Source of the DNA: an uncultured bacterium
Lineage (GTDB): Bacteria > Bacillota > Clostridia > Lachnospirales > Lachnospiraceae
Length of the DNA stretch: 7,069 bases
NCBI GenBank assembly: GCA_945871045.1
Contig: CAMBUC010000109.1
Coordinates: 1 to 7,069 of the forward strand
Direction: 5' to 3'
This document shows positions 1 through 7,017 of this stretch, in pieces. The translations under genes and the position numbers were made by a program. Each line of letters begins with the position of its first letter. Within the stretch, counting starts at the first letter, position 1. The notes beneath the pieces were generated by a model. That model ran no database searches and had not been told where the DNA came from. It worked only from the letters and a program-made list of their open reading frames with translations.

Positions 1-250
1 CAATGATCCCACAGGAATTTGTCTGGATCAGGCCATAATTTTTAAAGGTGGAACTACGAGGTACTACATGTGCTTCATAACCTTTGGGAAGCTGCATGGA
101 CACGCCTAAATTAACTAATCGAAACTCTCCAGCATGAAACTCCACATCCTCTGCCGCACGCAGATCGATCCAGTCAGACTTTCCGTCAATATAGGTCAAT
201 TTATCGATCTTATCTGTATGATAAACAATTTTAATCGTCTCTTCTCTCAT
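1..250 (-). CDS. dut: dUTPase-like protein (dUTP diphosphatase), N-terminal part, cut by window edge
   Basis: Reading leftwards from the ATG at 250-248 gives 83 complete codons open to the window edge, so the C-terminal part is missing. dUTPases of the trimeric family hydrolyse dUTP to dUMP and pyrophosphate, which keeps uracil out of DNA and supplies dTMP synthesis in the cytoplasm. Visible motifs in order are a motif I-like DWIDLRAAEDV (about residues 26-36), motif II PRSST (64-68), and the start of motif III, YGLIQTNSCGII (72-83), where the uracil-binding hairpin and catalytic Asp region begin. The catalytic Asp and the C-terminal Gly-rich motif V would lie outside the window. The start is supported by AGGAG at 263-259, 8 nt upstream. 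The stop codon of plsY is only 2 nt upstream, so the two are probably cotranscribed and translationally coupled. The family call is firm from the motifs; the exact enzyme activity is inferred. Confidence 0.88.
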   Translation of the reverse strand, partial: MREETIKIVYHTDKIDKLTYIDGKSDWIDLRAAEDVEFHAGEFRLVNLGVSMQLPKGYEAHVVPRSSTFKNYGLIQTNSCGII

Positions 251-252
251 AG

Positions 253-906
253 TTATGACTCCTGTTTTTTCGGTTTAAAATAAAACTTGTTCTCTGTTCC
301 ATGAAGCAATCGTCCGATGTTTGCGTGATGTCTTGCAATTCCAAGGATCATGACAAGGGCCGCCAGTACATATACTTCTGTCAGGACAGCACCGGACACT
401 CCCAGCCAGCCCTTTTGTCCATAAAACAGAATCTGAAGAAAGAAACTGAGGCAGACCAGAATCGAACCTAACGATACGTATTTTGTGATCAAAACAGTCC
501 CCAGAAAGATCGTCAGACAGATCGGTACACAGATCGGGCATACCGCTACCATCAGTCCGCCCGTACAGGCGATTCCCTTCCCGCCATGGAATTTCATAAA
601 GATCGGGAAATTATGTCCAAGGATCGTTCCAAACGCTGCGTAATACTCCAACACTTTTACATCTACATCTGCATTTGTACGGAAAAAAAGCCACACAATC
701 ACGACAGAAAGAACTACTTTGAAGACATCTCCCAAAAGTGTTAAGATCCCTGCTTTTGGTCCAAGATTCCGATAGGTATTTGTGGTTCCGACATTACCGC
801 TTCCCACGTTTCGAAGATCCACATGCTGCGATTTTCCATAGAAAAATCCCGTAAGAAAATTCCCACAAACATAACCGACCAAAATAGAAATAATACGTGC
901 CAACAT
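253..906 (-). CDS. plsY: PlsY, acyl-phosphate:glycerol-3-phosphate acyltransferase
   Basis: A 217-residue integral membrane enzyme that moves an acyl group from acyl-phosphate (made by PlsX) to sn-glycerol-3-phosphate, giving lysophosphatidic acid, the first committed step of phospholipid synthesis. All three family motifs are present: GSGNVGTTN (35-43), GHNFPIFMKFHGGKG (97-111), and HHANIGRLLHGTE (193-205). Hydrophobic membrane segments lie near residues 2-22, 52-75, 86-105, 116-140, 142-162 and 170-191, and the tail is basic (KPKKQES). Length fits the family's usual size of about 200 residues. I chose the ATG at 906-904: it has a strong AAGGAGGAG upstream and the protein then begins directly with the first membrane helix. 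An in-frame TTG at 939 would add 11 polar residues inside der and has no good ribosome binding site. der ends 4 nt upstream, a conserved neighbour pair in Firmicutes. Confidence 0.96.
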   Translation of the reverse strand: MLARIISILVGYVCGNFLTGFFYGKSQHVDLRNVGSGNVGTTNTYRNLGPKAGILTLLGDVFKVVLSVVIVWLFFRTNADVDVKVLEYYAAFGTILGHNFPIFMKFHGGKGIACTGGLMVAVCPICVPICLTIFLGTVLITKYVSLGSILVCLSFFLQILFYGQKGWLGVSGAVLTEVYVLAALVMILGIARHHANIGRLLHGTENKFYFKPKKQES

Positions 907-910
907 CGAT

Positions 911-2236
911 CTACTGCTCCTCCTTCCGCTCACGGACAATAAATTTCAGCGATGTTCCTCTGAAACCAAAGGCATCACGAATGCGGTTTTCCAAATAACG
1001 CACATAGGAAAAATGTGCCAGTTCTTTGTCATTTACAAAGATCACAAAGGTCGGAGGTTTGACTGATACCTGCGTTACGTAGTAAATTTTCAGGCGCTTT
1101 CCTTTATCTGTCGGCGGCTGCTGCATGGCAACTGCTTCTGCCACGATCTCATTGAGCACACCGGTAGCGATACGCATGGAATTATTCTCAATGACCATAT
1201 CGATCATGTCATACACATTCTGTACGCGCTGCCCGGTCTTTGCAGAGATGAACATGATCTCCGCATAAGATAAGAAACTAAGAATCTGGCGGATCTTTTC
1301 GGTATGACGGTAGATCGTCTTGTCATCCTTTTCCACCGCATCCCACTTGTTCACCATGATGATGATTCCTTTGCCGCGCTCATGGGCGATACCGGCGATC
1401 TTTGCATCCTGCTCGGTGACACCTTCAGTGGCGTCAATGACAAGAAGCACCACATCCGCACGCTCCACGGCCGTTACCGCACGGATGATACTGTAGCGTT
1501 CGATCTCTTCTTTGATCTTATTTTTGCGGCGCAGTCCTGCGGTATCGATAAATACATATTCTCTTCCGTGATATTTCACCGGTGTATCGATGGCATCACG
1601 GGTCGTTCCTGCGATATCGGAAACGATCACACGGTTGTCTCCGGTCAGACGGTTGACAAGGGAAGATTTACCAACATTCGGTTTTCCTACCACCGCGATC
1701 TTAGGACGGTCATCCTCCTCATCCTCACCGGTGCGGTCCGGAAAATGTTTGACCACTTCATCCAAAAGATCACCGATTCCAAGCATCGAAGCTGCAGACA
1801 CCGGGATCGGTTCTCCCATTCCAAGATTGTAAAACTCGTAGACATCCATCATCAGTTTTTCAAAGTTGTCCACTTTATTCACTGCCAAAAGCACCGGTTT
1901 ATGGGAACGGCGAAGCATGTCTGCCACCTTGGAATCTGCATCCTGCATACCCTGGCGGACATCTACGATAAAGATGATCACGTCTGCGGTATCGATGGCG
2001 ATCTGTGCCTGCTCACGCATCTGGGAAAGGATCACATCGCCGCTGTCCGGCTCGATTCCACCGGTGTCGATCATCGTAAAATTATAATTCAGCCAGCTCA
2101 CATCTGCATAAATACGGTCGCGGGTAACACCCGGAGTATCCTGTACGATGGAAATACGCGAACCTGCCAGCGCATTGAACAGTGTGGATTTTCCTACGTT
2201 AGGGCGACCTACGATCGCCACGATCGGTTTACTCAT
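911..2236 (-). CDS. der: Der (EngA), tandem-domain ribosome-assembly GTPase
   Basis: A 441-residue protein, the usual length for Der, an essential GTPase with two G domains that acts in late assembly of the 50S ribosomal subunit. G domain 1 shows GRPNVGKS (10-17), TPGVTRD (34-40), DTGG (57-60), NKVD (120-123) and a SAAS G5 (147-150). An acidic linker (EDEEDD, 171-176) follows. G domain 2 shows GKPNVGKS (184-191), AGTTRD (209-214), DTAG (231-234), NKWD (296-299) and SAKTG (331-335). The C-terminal KH-like domain runs from about 355 to 437, ending with FGFRGTSLKF and a charged tail. All nucleotide-binding motifs are intact. The ATG at 2236 has AGGAGA 8 nt upstream (2250-2245). It sits 37 nt after the DUF512 gene and 4 nt before plsY, so it is most likely expressed as part of one operon. 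Confidence 0.98.
   Translation of the reverse strand: MSKPIVAIVGRPNVGKSTLFNALAGSRISIVQDTPGVTRDRIYADVSWLNYNFTMIDTGGIEPDSGDVILSQMREQAQIAIDTADVIIFIVDVRQGMQDADSKVADMLRRSHKPVLLAVNKVDNFEKLMMDVYEFYNLGMGEPIPVSAASMLGIGDLLDEVVKHFPDRTGEDEEDDRPKIAVVGKPNVGKSSLVNRLTGDNRVIVSDIAGTTRDAIDTPVKYHGREYVFIDTAGLRRKNKIKEEIERYSIIRAVTAVERADVVLLVIDATEGVTEQDAKIAGIAHERGKGIIIMVNKWDAVEKDDKTIYRHTEKIRQILSFLSYAEIMFISAKTGQRVQNVYDMIDMVIENNSMRIATGVLNEIVAEAVAMQQPPTDKGKRLKIYYVTQVSVKPPTFVIFVNDKELAHFSYVRYLENRIRDAFGFRGTSLKFIVRERKEEQ
917..925 (-). promoter_or_regulatory. Ribosome binding site of plsY, inside the 3' end of der
   Basis: The minus strand reads AAGGAGGAG here, 10 nt before the ATG at 906-904. It lies within the last codons of der, so ribosomes finishing der arrive next to the plsY start. 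This site decides the plsY start in favour of the ATG at 906 over the TTG at 939. Confidence 0.8.
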
Positions 2237-2254
2237 TTCTCATTTCTCCTATTT

Positions 2255-2278
2255 CGAATGCCTCAAATCGGCATTACG
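2255..2278 (-). other. Small hairpin between the DUF512 gene and der
   Basis: AATGCC at 2257-2262 is a perfect inverted match to GGCATT at 2270-2275 with a 7-nt loop, and a flanking CG/CG pair could add to it across a one-base bulge. The hairpin includes the stop codon of the DUF512 gene (2276-2274) and ends about 7 nt before the der ribosome binding site. No U-tract follows it, so I do not call it a terminator. It might influence mRNA stability or ribosome transit at the junction, or be chance; six base pairs is weak evidence. Confidence 0.3.
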
Positions 2279-3593
2279 TTTCTCCTAAAATTGCATCCAA
2301 TAAATCTTTTCCGCTTGATTTTACAATAACAATTGGAACTTGTAAAGTTTTTTCCAGTTCCTTTACCGTCACATCATCCAGGAAGTCCTGCTCCTCACTG
2401 CGCACCATGTTGCAGGGAAGCAGCAATTTTTCACCAAGGGACACCGCCGACAACTGGTTCTTTAGATCCCGGCCCGTTAAAAGCCCGGATACAGTGATCA
2501 TCTCTCCAAAGAAGTCATTTCGGATCGGATAAATGTTCACGCAGACATTCGGATATTTCTCGTTCAAGTGCTCCATCAACTGTTCCAAAAAGGGTGCTGC
2601 CAGCCGCCCGGTTGCGATGGAAACTTCTTTTTTCAGTTCCCGATCCCCGGATACCTCTGCAAGCGCCTCCAAAAACTCTTCCCGAAGCAGTCGAAGCATA
2701 CCCACTCCGTTTTCTAACTGAAGATAGCCATCATAACTTTCTTCCTCGGGAAGTTCCTGCTCTGCCAGAAGATACCACTCATCGCTGGCATGAATAAAGT
2801 GCATATCATGTTCTTCCATGCTGATCCTTTGATAGCGATGGATCAGATCCAACACCCCGCAGGCGTCTTCCTTTGTGAAAGGCTCCAATGGGTAAAGCCC
2901 TTCCCGAAACTTTGACAAGCCCACCGGCACCACCGAAACACTCTCCATATAAGGCTGGTATTTCATAAGATCTTTGATGCTTCGCTCTAATTCAGCGCCA
3001 TCATTTACGCCCTTGCACAGTACGATCTGTCCGTTCATTCGGATGCCCGCCTCATATAACGTATCGATCTTCTTTAAGGCATCGCCGGCAAACCGGTTGT
3101 GAAGCATCTCACAGCGGAGCGCCGGATTCGTCGTCTGCACAGAAATATTGATGGGATCCAGGCGGTAGCGGATGATCCGGTCGATATCCTTTTCCTTCAT
3201 ATTCGTAAGTGTCACATAATTTCCCTGCAAAAAAGAAAGTCTGGAATCATCATCTTTAAAATACAACGTATCCCGCATTCCCGGCGGCATCTGATCGATA
3301 AAGCAGAATATGCACTTATTGGAACAAGATTTGTAATCATCCATGAGTCCATTCTCAAATGTAATGCCAAGATCCTCATCCATCTCCTTTTCAATCTCCA
3401 GTTCCCACTGTTCACCATCCGGCTTTTCCACCAGCATCACCAGATACTCATCCTCTACCATATAATGGTAGTCAAATATATCTTCTAATTCCTGATCGTT
3501 GATCGCTAAGATCACATCCCCCGGTTCCAGTTCCAGTTCTTCTGCGATACTGCCCGGTGCTACCGAGGCGATCTTATGTGTTGTCTTATTCAT
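2274..3593 (-). CDS. PDZ / radical-SAM / DUF512 domain protein of unknown function
   Basis: A 439-residue protein of the DUF512 family, which is common in Clostridia and cyanobacteria; its reaction is not known to me. Numbering from the chosen ATG, residues about 5-65 look like a small PDZ-type domain (ASVAPGSIAEELELEPGDVILAIND). A radical-SAM motif follows, CSNKCIFC, with cysteines 90, 94 and 97 placed to bind a 4Fe-4S cluster and S-adenosylmethionine, then FIDQMPPGMR. The C-terminal DUF512 region spans roughly 230-435, with ATGRLAAPFL, TVSGLLTGRD and a FLDDVTVKELE stretch near the end. No signal peptide or membrane segment is visible, so it is probably cytoplasmic. I prefer the ATG at 3593-3591, with GAGG 10 nt upstream; an in-frame TTG at 3608 would add five residues but lacks a ribosome binding site. 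It heads the der-plsY cluster, an arrangement I recall from many Clostridia, which hints at a conserved housekeeping role. Confidence 0.93.
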   Translation of the reverse strand: MNKTTHKIASVAPGSIAEELELEPGDVILAINDQELEDIFDYHYMVEDEYLVMLVEKPDGEQWELEIEKEMDEDLGITFENGLMDDYKSCSNKCIFCFIDQMPPGMRDTLYFKDDDSRLSFLQGNYVTLTNMKEKDIDRIIRYRLDPINISVQTTNPALRCEMLHNRFAGDALKKIDTLYEAGIRMNGQIVLCKGVNDGAELERSIKDLMKYQPYMESVSVVPVGLSKFREGLYPLEPFTKEDACGVLDLIHRYQRISMEEHDMHFIHASDEWYLLAEQELPEEESYDGYLQLENGVGMLRLLREEFLEALAEVSGDRELKKEVSIATGRLAAPFLEQLMEHLNEKYPNVCVNIYPIRNDFFGEMITVSGLLTGRDLKNQLSAVSLGEKLLLPCNMVRSEEQDFLDDVTVKELEKTLQVPIVIVKSSGKDLLDAILGET

Positions 3594-3634
3594 GTCCTTT
3601 TGCCTCAAATCTGTTTGTCATTCTTTTTACTACG

Positions 3635-3679
3635 AAAAAAATACCTTTTACGATAGTTTCCCATCGCAAAAGGTATTTT
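3635..3679 (-). terminator. Rho-independent terminator after the GntR-ABC operon
   Basis: The arms 3638-3654 and 3663-3679 pair over 17 bp around an 8-nt loop (3655-3662). One position (3650 against 3667) is an A/C mismatch on the plus strand but becomes a G-U wobble in minus-strand RNA, which argues for use in the minus direction. The stem runs into seven U residues (3641-3635), a classic intrinsic terminator. It ends transcription coming from the ABC permease gene, 107 nt upstream, and insulates the DUF512-der-plsY cluster. On the plus strand only a broken T-run follows, so plus-strand termination would be weaker. Confidence 0.92.
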
Positions 3680-3704
3680 ATCATACTTTCTTACTGTAGT
3701 TCAA
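3675..3704 (-). promoter_or_regulatory. Candidate sigma-A promoter for the DUF512-der-plsY cluster
   Basis: On the minus strand TTGAAC (3704-3699, four of six consensus matches) is followed after 18 nt by TAAAAT (3680-3675, five of six), with a TG dinucleotide one base ahead of the -10 box, an extended -10 form. The expected transcript start is near 3667, leaving a leader of about 74 nt before the ATG at 3593. The -10 box overlaps the upstream arm of the terminator, so a transcript starting here carries only the inner part of that stem. This is pattern evidence only; no other candidate in the gap looked better. Confidence 0.5.
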
Positions 3705-3786
3705 TCATTTTACTGAAGTGTGCAATGATCGCCATATTTCCCCTTCATCTTGTGACTGTTCACTCGTACCTCGTTCCAGTAACTAC

Positions 3787-5739
3787 CTACTGAATATACT
3801 TCTCATAATCCGCACCTGTATCGCCTTCGGGAACACAAAGGTCATCGGCACTCGTGATGATTCCAAGATCGATCAATGCATCGATCAGATTGGTACAGTT
3901 TTCATTGATATTCAGATCCACATACATATTTGTACCATCTGCCCGGTCTTCGCCATCAAAATAGGACATATGACCGCCATCACTTGCATAATAAATTTCA
4001 ATCCCTTTGCGCTCTGTAAAGAGTGTCAGGTTTACGGATGCGGATAATTTTCCGGTGTCGGGTCTTCCATACTGCCCAAAGGCGCCTGCGTCAAAATCTG
4101 CCACGATCGCATCATATATTTTCTGCAATTGTTCTTTTGATCCATAAAGCGGATAAGAATTATAAAGATATTCACCCGTATCATCCGGCACTGAATAAGA
4201 TACATATCCGGTTACTAATTGCCAGTTTAATTCTTCGTAATTCATACCCAGACAGGAGCGCTTCAATGCCTCCGTATCATTAAATAACGATTCAGACTGT
4301 GCCCAAAGCATATCTCTAAAGGAAGGATCCTCTGTGATGATCCAGTAAGAACGGCGAACCATTCTTCCGTTCTTTAATTCGTATGTGATGTTAATGTAAT
4401 CTTCATAGCGTCCGTCTGCAGCCTTTGGCTGCGCAACATCCGAAAGGCTGATCGTATCCATGCGATAACTCTGATCCTGTGCTTTTTGCTCGAATCTCTG
4501 GCCGATGATCAATTTGTGAAGCGCACGCACTTCTTCGATATCGGAAGTATCCTCAAAACACACACTGCCGTTTCCCCCCAAACTAACCACTTTGATCTGA
4601 TCGGTCTCCGGCACATAAGTCTCCACTCCAAAGGCATCAAACCATAAAAGCGCCACTCCGGCCAAAAGAACTGCCACGCAGCAGATATTCTCCAGAGCGA
4701 TCCGCTTCTTCAGTACCCGGAAACTTTTTTCAACAAACATTTCCGCCACAAAGAACAGTACAAAGGAACAGATTACCAGAAAGATCACAAACCTTGTCAC
4801 CATCCGGTTTGTACTTGTATACTCACCCGTCAGATAGGTCCAGCACAGCGCGCCTGCCACACCGACGATCATCGCTGTGCCCCAGCGGAAAACCGGTGCC
4901 GTCCACTTCATGGACAGAAAATCTCCCGCACACTCGATCCTGCGTTTCTGATAAATGAACCAACCCAAAACTGCAAAGACCAATCCGGCAGCTGCATATA
5001 ACAATACGACTGATATCCCATCCAATTGATAGTTATTTAATTCTCCATAGCGGTAAAATCCAATCTCTCTGACCATGTATGCCACGGGAAACAACGGACA
5101 TACGGGATTATTTATGAGCGATCCGGATATACCATAAATGATCATATCTCCTACGACATTGATGAGGACAACAGCAGCTCCGTATAAGCAGTTCCAGATC
5201 ACATAAAACAGACCTGCTGCAAGAATCTGTCCGGTAAACATCACGATGAAACATGCAAAACTGAAAAAGAAGAGTGTCTCCCCTAACGTAATGCCAAACC
5301 ATGCCCATACCATCCAGATCATGCGGTTTGCCTTTCCAAGGATCACCAGATTGGTGGCAAGCGCCGTCAAAAGTTGTGGAAGCACCATAAGCACCAGTCC
5401 GGAAAGATAGTTGGTCACAAACAATTCTGTTCTTGTTACCGGAAATGCATGTATCATATTTGCGCTGCGGCTCTGATAGAGATAACTAAATACCGCTATC
5501 GCTATCACGATGGCAGCCGCACAAACACTAAAGGGCTCTGTCAGGTTTGAAAAATGATTCCCCACCAGTTCCCAAGCCTGCCTGTCGCCGGGATTCGTGT
5601 ACCAATTTGTAAACTCCAAATACATGCTCATCGGATGTATCATAAAAAGATACACGGCATATAAAACTGCAAAGGGCCAAAAGCGTGTCAGATTCTTTTT
5701 GAATATTGCCTTATTAAAACAGGAAATCTTTGACTGCAT
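3787..5739 (-). CDS. ABC-2-type permease with large C-terminal extracytoplasmic domain (DUF6449-like)
   Basis: A 650-residue membrane protein, the permease partner of the ATPase just upstream; substrate unknown. The N-terminal half has about nine hydrophobic segments, near residues 21-38, 70-88, 108-134, 142-166, 168-196, 242-264, 287-304, 315-335 and 350-369. A conserved-looking cytoplasmic loop, MIHAFPVTRTELF (95-107), resembles other clostridial ABC-2 permeases paired with YtrA-type regulators. Positive charges (QKRR at 264-267, KSFRVLKKR at 338-346) fall on alternate loops, which fits the N-terminus inside and the last 280 residues outside. That region (about 370-650) is hydrophilic and acidic, with no motif I recognise beyond a likeness to DUF6449 proteins, a recollection rather than a search result. 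The ATG at 5739 is chosen for the strong GGGAGGTG upstream; an ATG at 5760 would add seven residues without a good site. It overlaps the ATPase gene by 26 nt. Confidence 0.9.
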   Translation of the reverse strand: MQSKISCFNKAIFKKNLTRFWPFAVLYAVYLFMIHPMSMYLEFTNWYTNPGDRQAWELVGNHFSNLTEPFSVCAAAIVIAIAVFSYLYQSRSANMIHAFPVTRTELFVTNYLSGLVLMVLPQLLTALATNLVILGKANRMIWMVWAWFGITLGETLFFFSFACFIVMFTGQILAAGLFYVIWNCLYGAAVVLINVVGDMIIYGISGSLINNPVCPLFPVAYMVREIGFYRYGELNNYQLDGISVVLLYAAAGLVFAVLGWFIYQKRRIECAGDFLSMKWTAPVFRWGTAMIVGVAGALCWTYLTGEYTSTNRMVTRFVIFLVICSFVLFFVAEMFVEKSFRVLKKRIALENICCVAVLLAGVALLWFDAFGVETYVPETDQIKVVSLGGNGSVCFEDTSDIEEVRALHKLIIGQRFEQKAQDQSYRMDTISLSDVAQPKAADGRYEDYINITYELKNGRMVRRSYWIITEDPSFRDMLWAQSESLFNDTEALKRSCLGMNYEELNWQLVTGYVSYSVPDDTGEYLYNSYPLYGSKEQLQKIYDAIVADFDAGAFGQYGRPDTGKLSASVNLTLFTERKGIEIYYASDGGHMSYFDGEDRADGTNMYVDLNINENCTNLIDALIDLGIITSADDLCVPEGDTGADYEKYIQ

Positions 5740-6613
5740 AATCCACACCTCCCAGCTCATAAATAAAGATTTCTTCCAGTGTCAGCGGTAAAATATCAAG
5801 AAGTAACGGATGCATTGCTTCCATCTCGGATTTCACTTCATTGGGCTCACCCTTTAAGATGAGCGTATGCACACGGCCGGTTATGGTCTTATGCAATACC
5901 TCGATACCCTCCGGAAGTTTTGGCATGTCTCCCGAAAAAGCCGCCTGCACTTTTGTCACGCTTCCCTGCAGATCTGATAATGACCGCTCGATCAGTATCT
6001 TTCCTTCGTTCATAATGCCCACATGATCACACACATCCTCTAACTCACGCAGGTTGTGGGAAGAAACAAGAACCGTTGTTCCATGCTCTGCCACATCTCC
6101 CATAATGATGCTCCAGATCTGTCTTCTCATGACAGGATCCAGACCGTCCACCGGCTCATCCAGAATCAGAAGTTCCGGCCGACAGCATACAGATAACCAG
6201 AATGCCACCTGCTTTTGCATACCTTTGGAAAGACTTCGGATATTTCGTCTGACATCCACTGCCGGAAAACAATCTGCCAGCGCAGAAAACAACTGCTCAT
6301 CAAATTTTGGATAAATTCCTTTATAATATTTCATCATGTCGATGGCATTCGCCTGCGTAAAATAAAAGATATCATCCGGGATATATGCAAACTTTGCTTT
6401 CACAGCCGGGTCTTCGTAAACTGCTTTCCCGTCTATCTGAACTTCTCCCTGATCCTGTCTGTACACGCCGGTGATGTGACGGATAATGGTGGACTTTCCG
6501 GCTCCATTGGGTCCGACCAATCCGTAGATCGCACCCTTGGGCACATGCATATTCAGATGATTTAATGCACGAAAACCATCGAAATCCTTGACTACGTCTG
6601 TAATACGGATCAT
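5714..6613 (-). CDS. ABC transporter ATP-binding protein (YtrB-like)
   Basis: A 299-residue cytoplasmic ATPase that should pair with the downstream permease; ATP binding and hydrolysis would drive export or another membrane-remodelling action. Motifs in order are Walker A GPNGAGKST (34-42), signature LSKGMQKQ (128-135, a variant of LSGGQ), Walker B LLILDEP (148-154), D-loop GLDP (157-160) and the switch His in SSHNLRE (His186). The usual Q-loop glutamine is not evident: the equivalent stretch reads FAYIPDDIFYFT (75-86), as I recall for some YtrB-type ATPases. After residue 210 there is a roughly 90-residue C-terminal extension of no clear function. The ATG at 6613 overlaps the TGA of the regulator gene as ATGA, and GGAGG lies 9 nt upstream, so translation is coupled. 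The gene overlaps the permease start by 26 nt. Family membership is firm; substrate cannot be read from sequence. Confidence 0.95.
   Translation of the reverse strand: MIRITDVVKDFDGFRALNHLNMHVPKGAIYGLVGPNGAGKSTIIRHITGVYRQDQGEVQIDGKAVYEDPAVKAKFAYIPDDIFYFTQANAIDMMKYYKGIYPKFDEQLFSALADCFPAVDVRRNIRSLSKGMQKQVAFWLSVCCRPELLILDEPVDGLDPVMRRQIWSIIMGDVAEHGTTVLVSSHNLRELEDVCDHVGIMNEGKILIERSLSDLQGSVTKVQAAFSGDMPKLPEGIEVLHKTITGRVHTLILKGEPNEVKSEMEAMHPLLLDILPLTLEEIFIYELGGVDYAVKDFLF
5746..5753 (-). promoter_or_regulatory. Ribosome binding site of the permease, inside the ATPase gene
   Basis: The minus strand reads GGGAGGTG, 6 nt before the ATG at 5739-5737. It is embedded in the last codons of the ATPase (encoding LGGV), so the two proteins are probably made in linked amounts. 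It settles the start choice against the upstream ATG at 5760. Confidence 0.75.
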
Positions 6614-6984
6614 TCCTTCTTCCCTCCTCCTGCAATCTCTTCGATACGTCTGATCAGAGTCTCCTTATCCTCTGACAGATATAACAACTCTCTTACGATC
6701 CCATCAAACTCCTTCAGCAACTCCGCGTTCCTCCTTCCATTCACGTCCGATTGCTCTGCGGCAAAACTTCCTTTACCGGAGACTGTATAGATATAACCTT
6801 CCGTCTCCAATTCCCGGTATGCACGCTGGATCGTGTTTGGATTAATGGCAAGTTCGCTTGCCAGTTCCCGCACACTTGGCAGTTTTTCGTCCGTTGCAAT
6901 GACGCCTGTGATCAAAAGCCTTCGCAGTCCCTCTCTGATCTGCTCATAGATCGGCTTGGAATCACGGTAATTCAACTGGATCAT
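6610..6984 (-). CDS. GntR-family transcriptional regulator, YtrA subfamily
   Basis: A 124-residue DNA-binding protein. Residues 10-75 form a GntR winged helix-turn-helix, starting with the typical PIYEQIREGLRRLLITG, then LPSVRELASELAINPNTIQ with the recognition helix near 48-60, and the wing GYIYTVSGKGSF (63-74). The remaining 45 or so residues are helical and charged, much shorter than the effector domains of FadR, HutC or MocR types. This short tail and the adjoining ABC genes place it in the YtrA subfamily, whose members commonly repress their own ABC operon and are released by cell-envelope stress or antibiotics. The ATG at 6984 has AAGGAGGAG 7 nt upstream. It is first of three tightly packed genes, so it very likely controls them and itself. 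The inducer is not readable from the sequence. Confidence 0.95.
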   Translation of the reverse strand: MIQLNYRDSKPIYEQIREGLRRLLITGVIATDEKLPSVRELASELAINPNTIQRAYRELETEGYIYTVSGKGSFAAEQSDVNGRRNAELLKEFDGIVRELLYLSEDKETLIRRIEEIAGGGKKE

Positions 6985-7017
6985 TCAAACGCTCCTCCTT
7001 TCTTTTCTCTTGTCATT

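Noticed and set aside
907..939. Longer plsY start at a TTG (939)
   Set aside because: It would add a polar, Arg/Ser-rich 11-residue extension overlapping der without a ribosome binding site, while the ATG at 906 has a strong one.
1304..2329. A 341-codon open frame on the plus strand opposite der
   Set aside because: It is antisense to a fully motif-supported Der protein, its translation is His/Asp/Cys-rich with no recognisable domain, and it overruns into the next gene. It is a shadow of der codon usage.
3099..3488. Plus-strand open frame opposite the radical-SAM gene
   Set aside because: It covers exactly the strand opposite the conserved CxxxCxxC region, shows no domain and has no ribosome binding site that I can see.
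2259..3611. Eleven-base direct repeat TGCCTCAAATC at 2259-2269 and 3601-3611
   Set aside because: Both copies sit just ahead of a gene start, which caught my eye, but several 11-mer repeats are expected by chance in 7 kb and there is no shared flanking structure.
3704..3729. Inverted repeat ATCATT/AATGAT between the terminator and the permease gene
   Set aside because: The stem is only 6 bp, A/T-rich, and the loop is 14 nt. It is too weak to call an operator or terminator.
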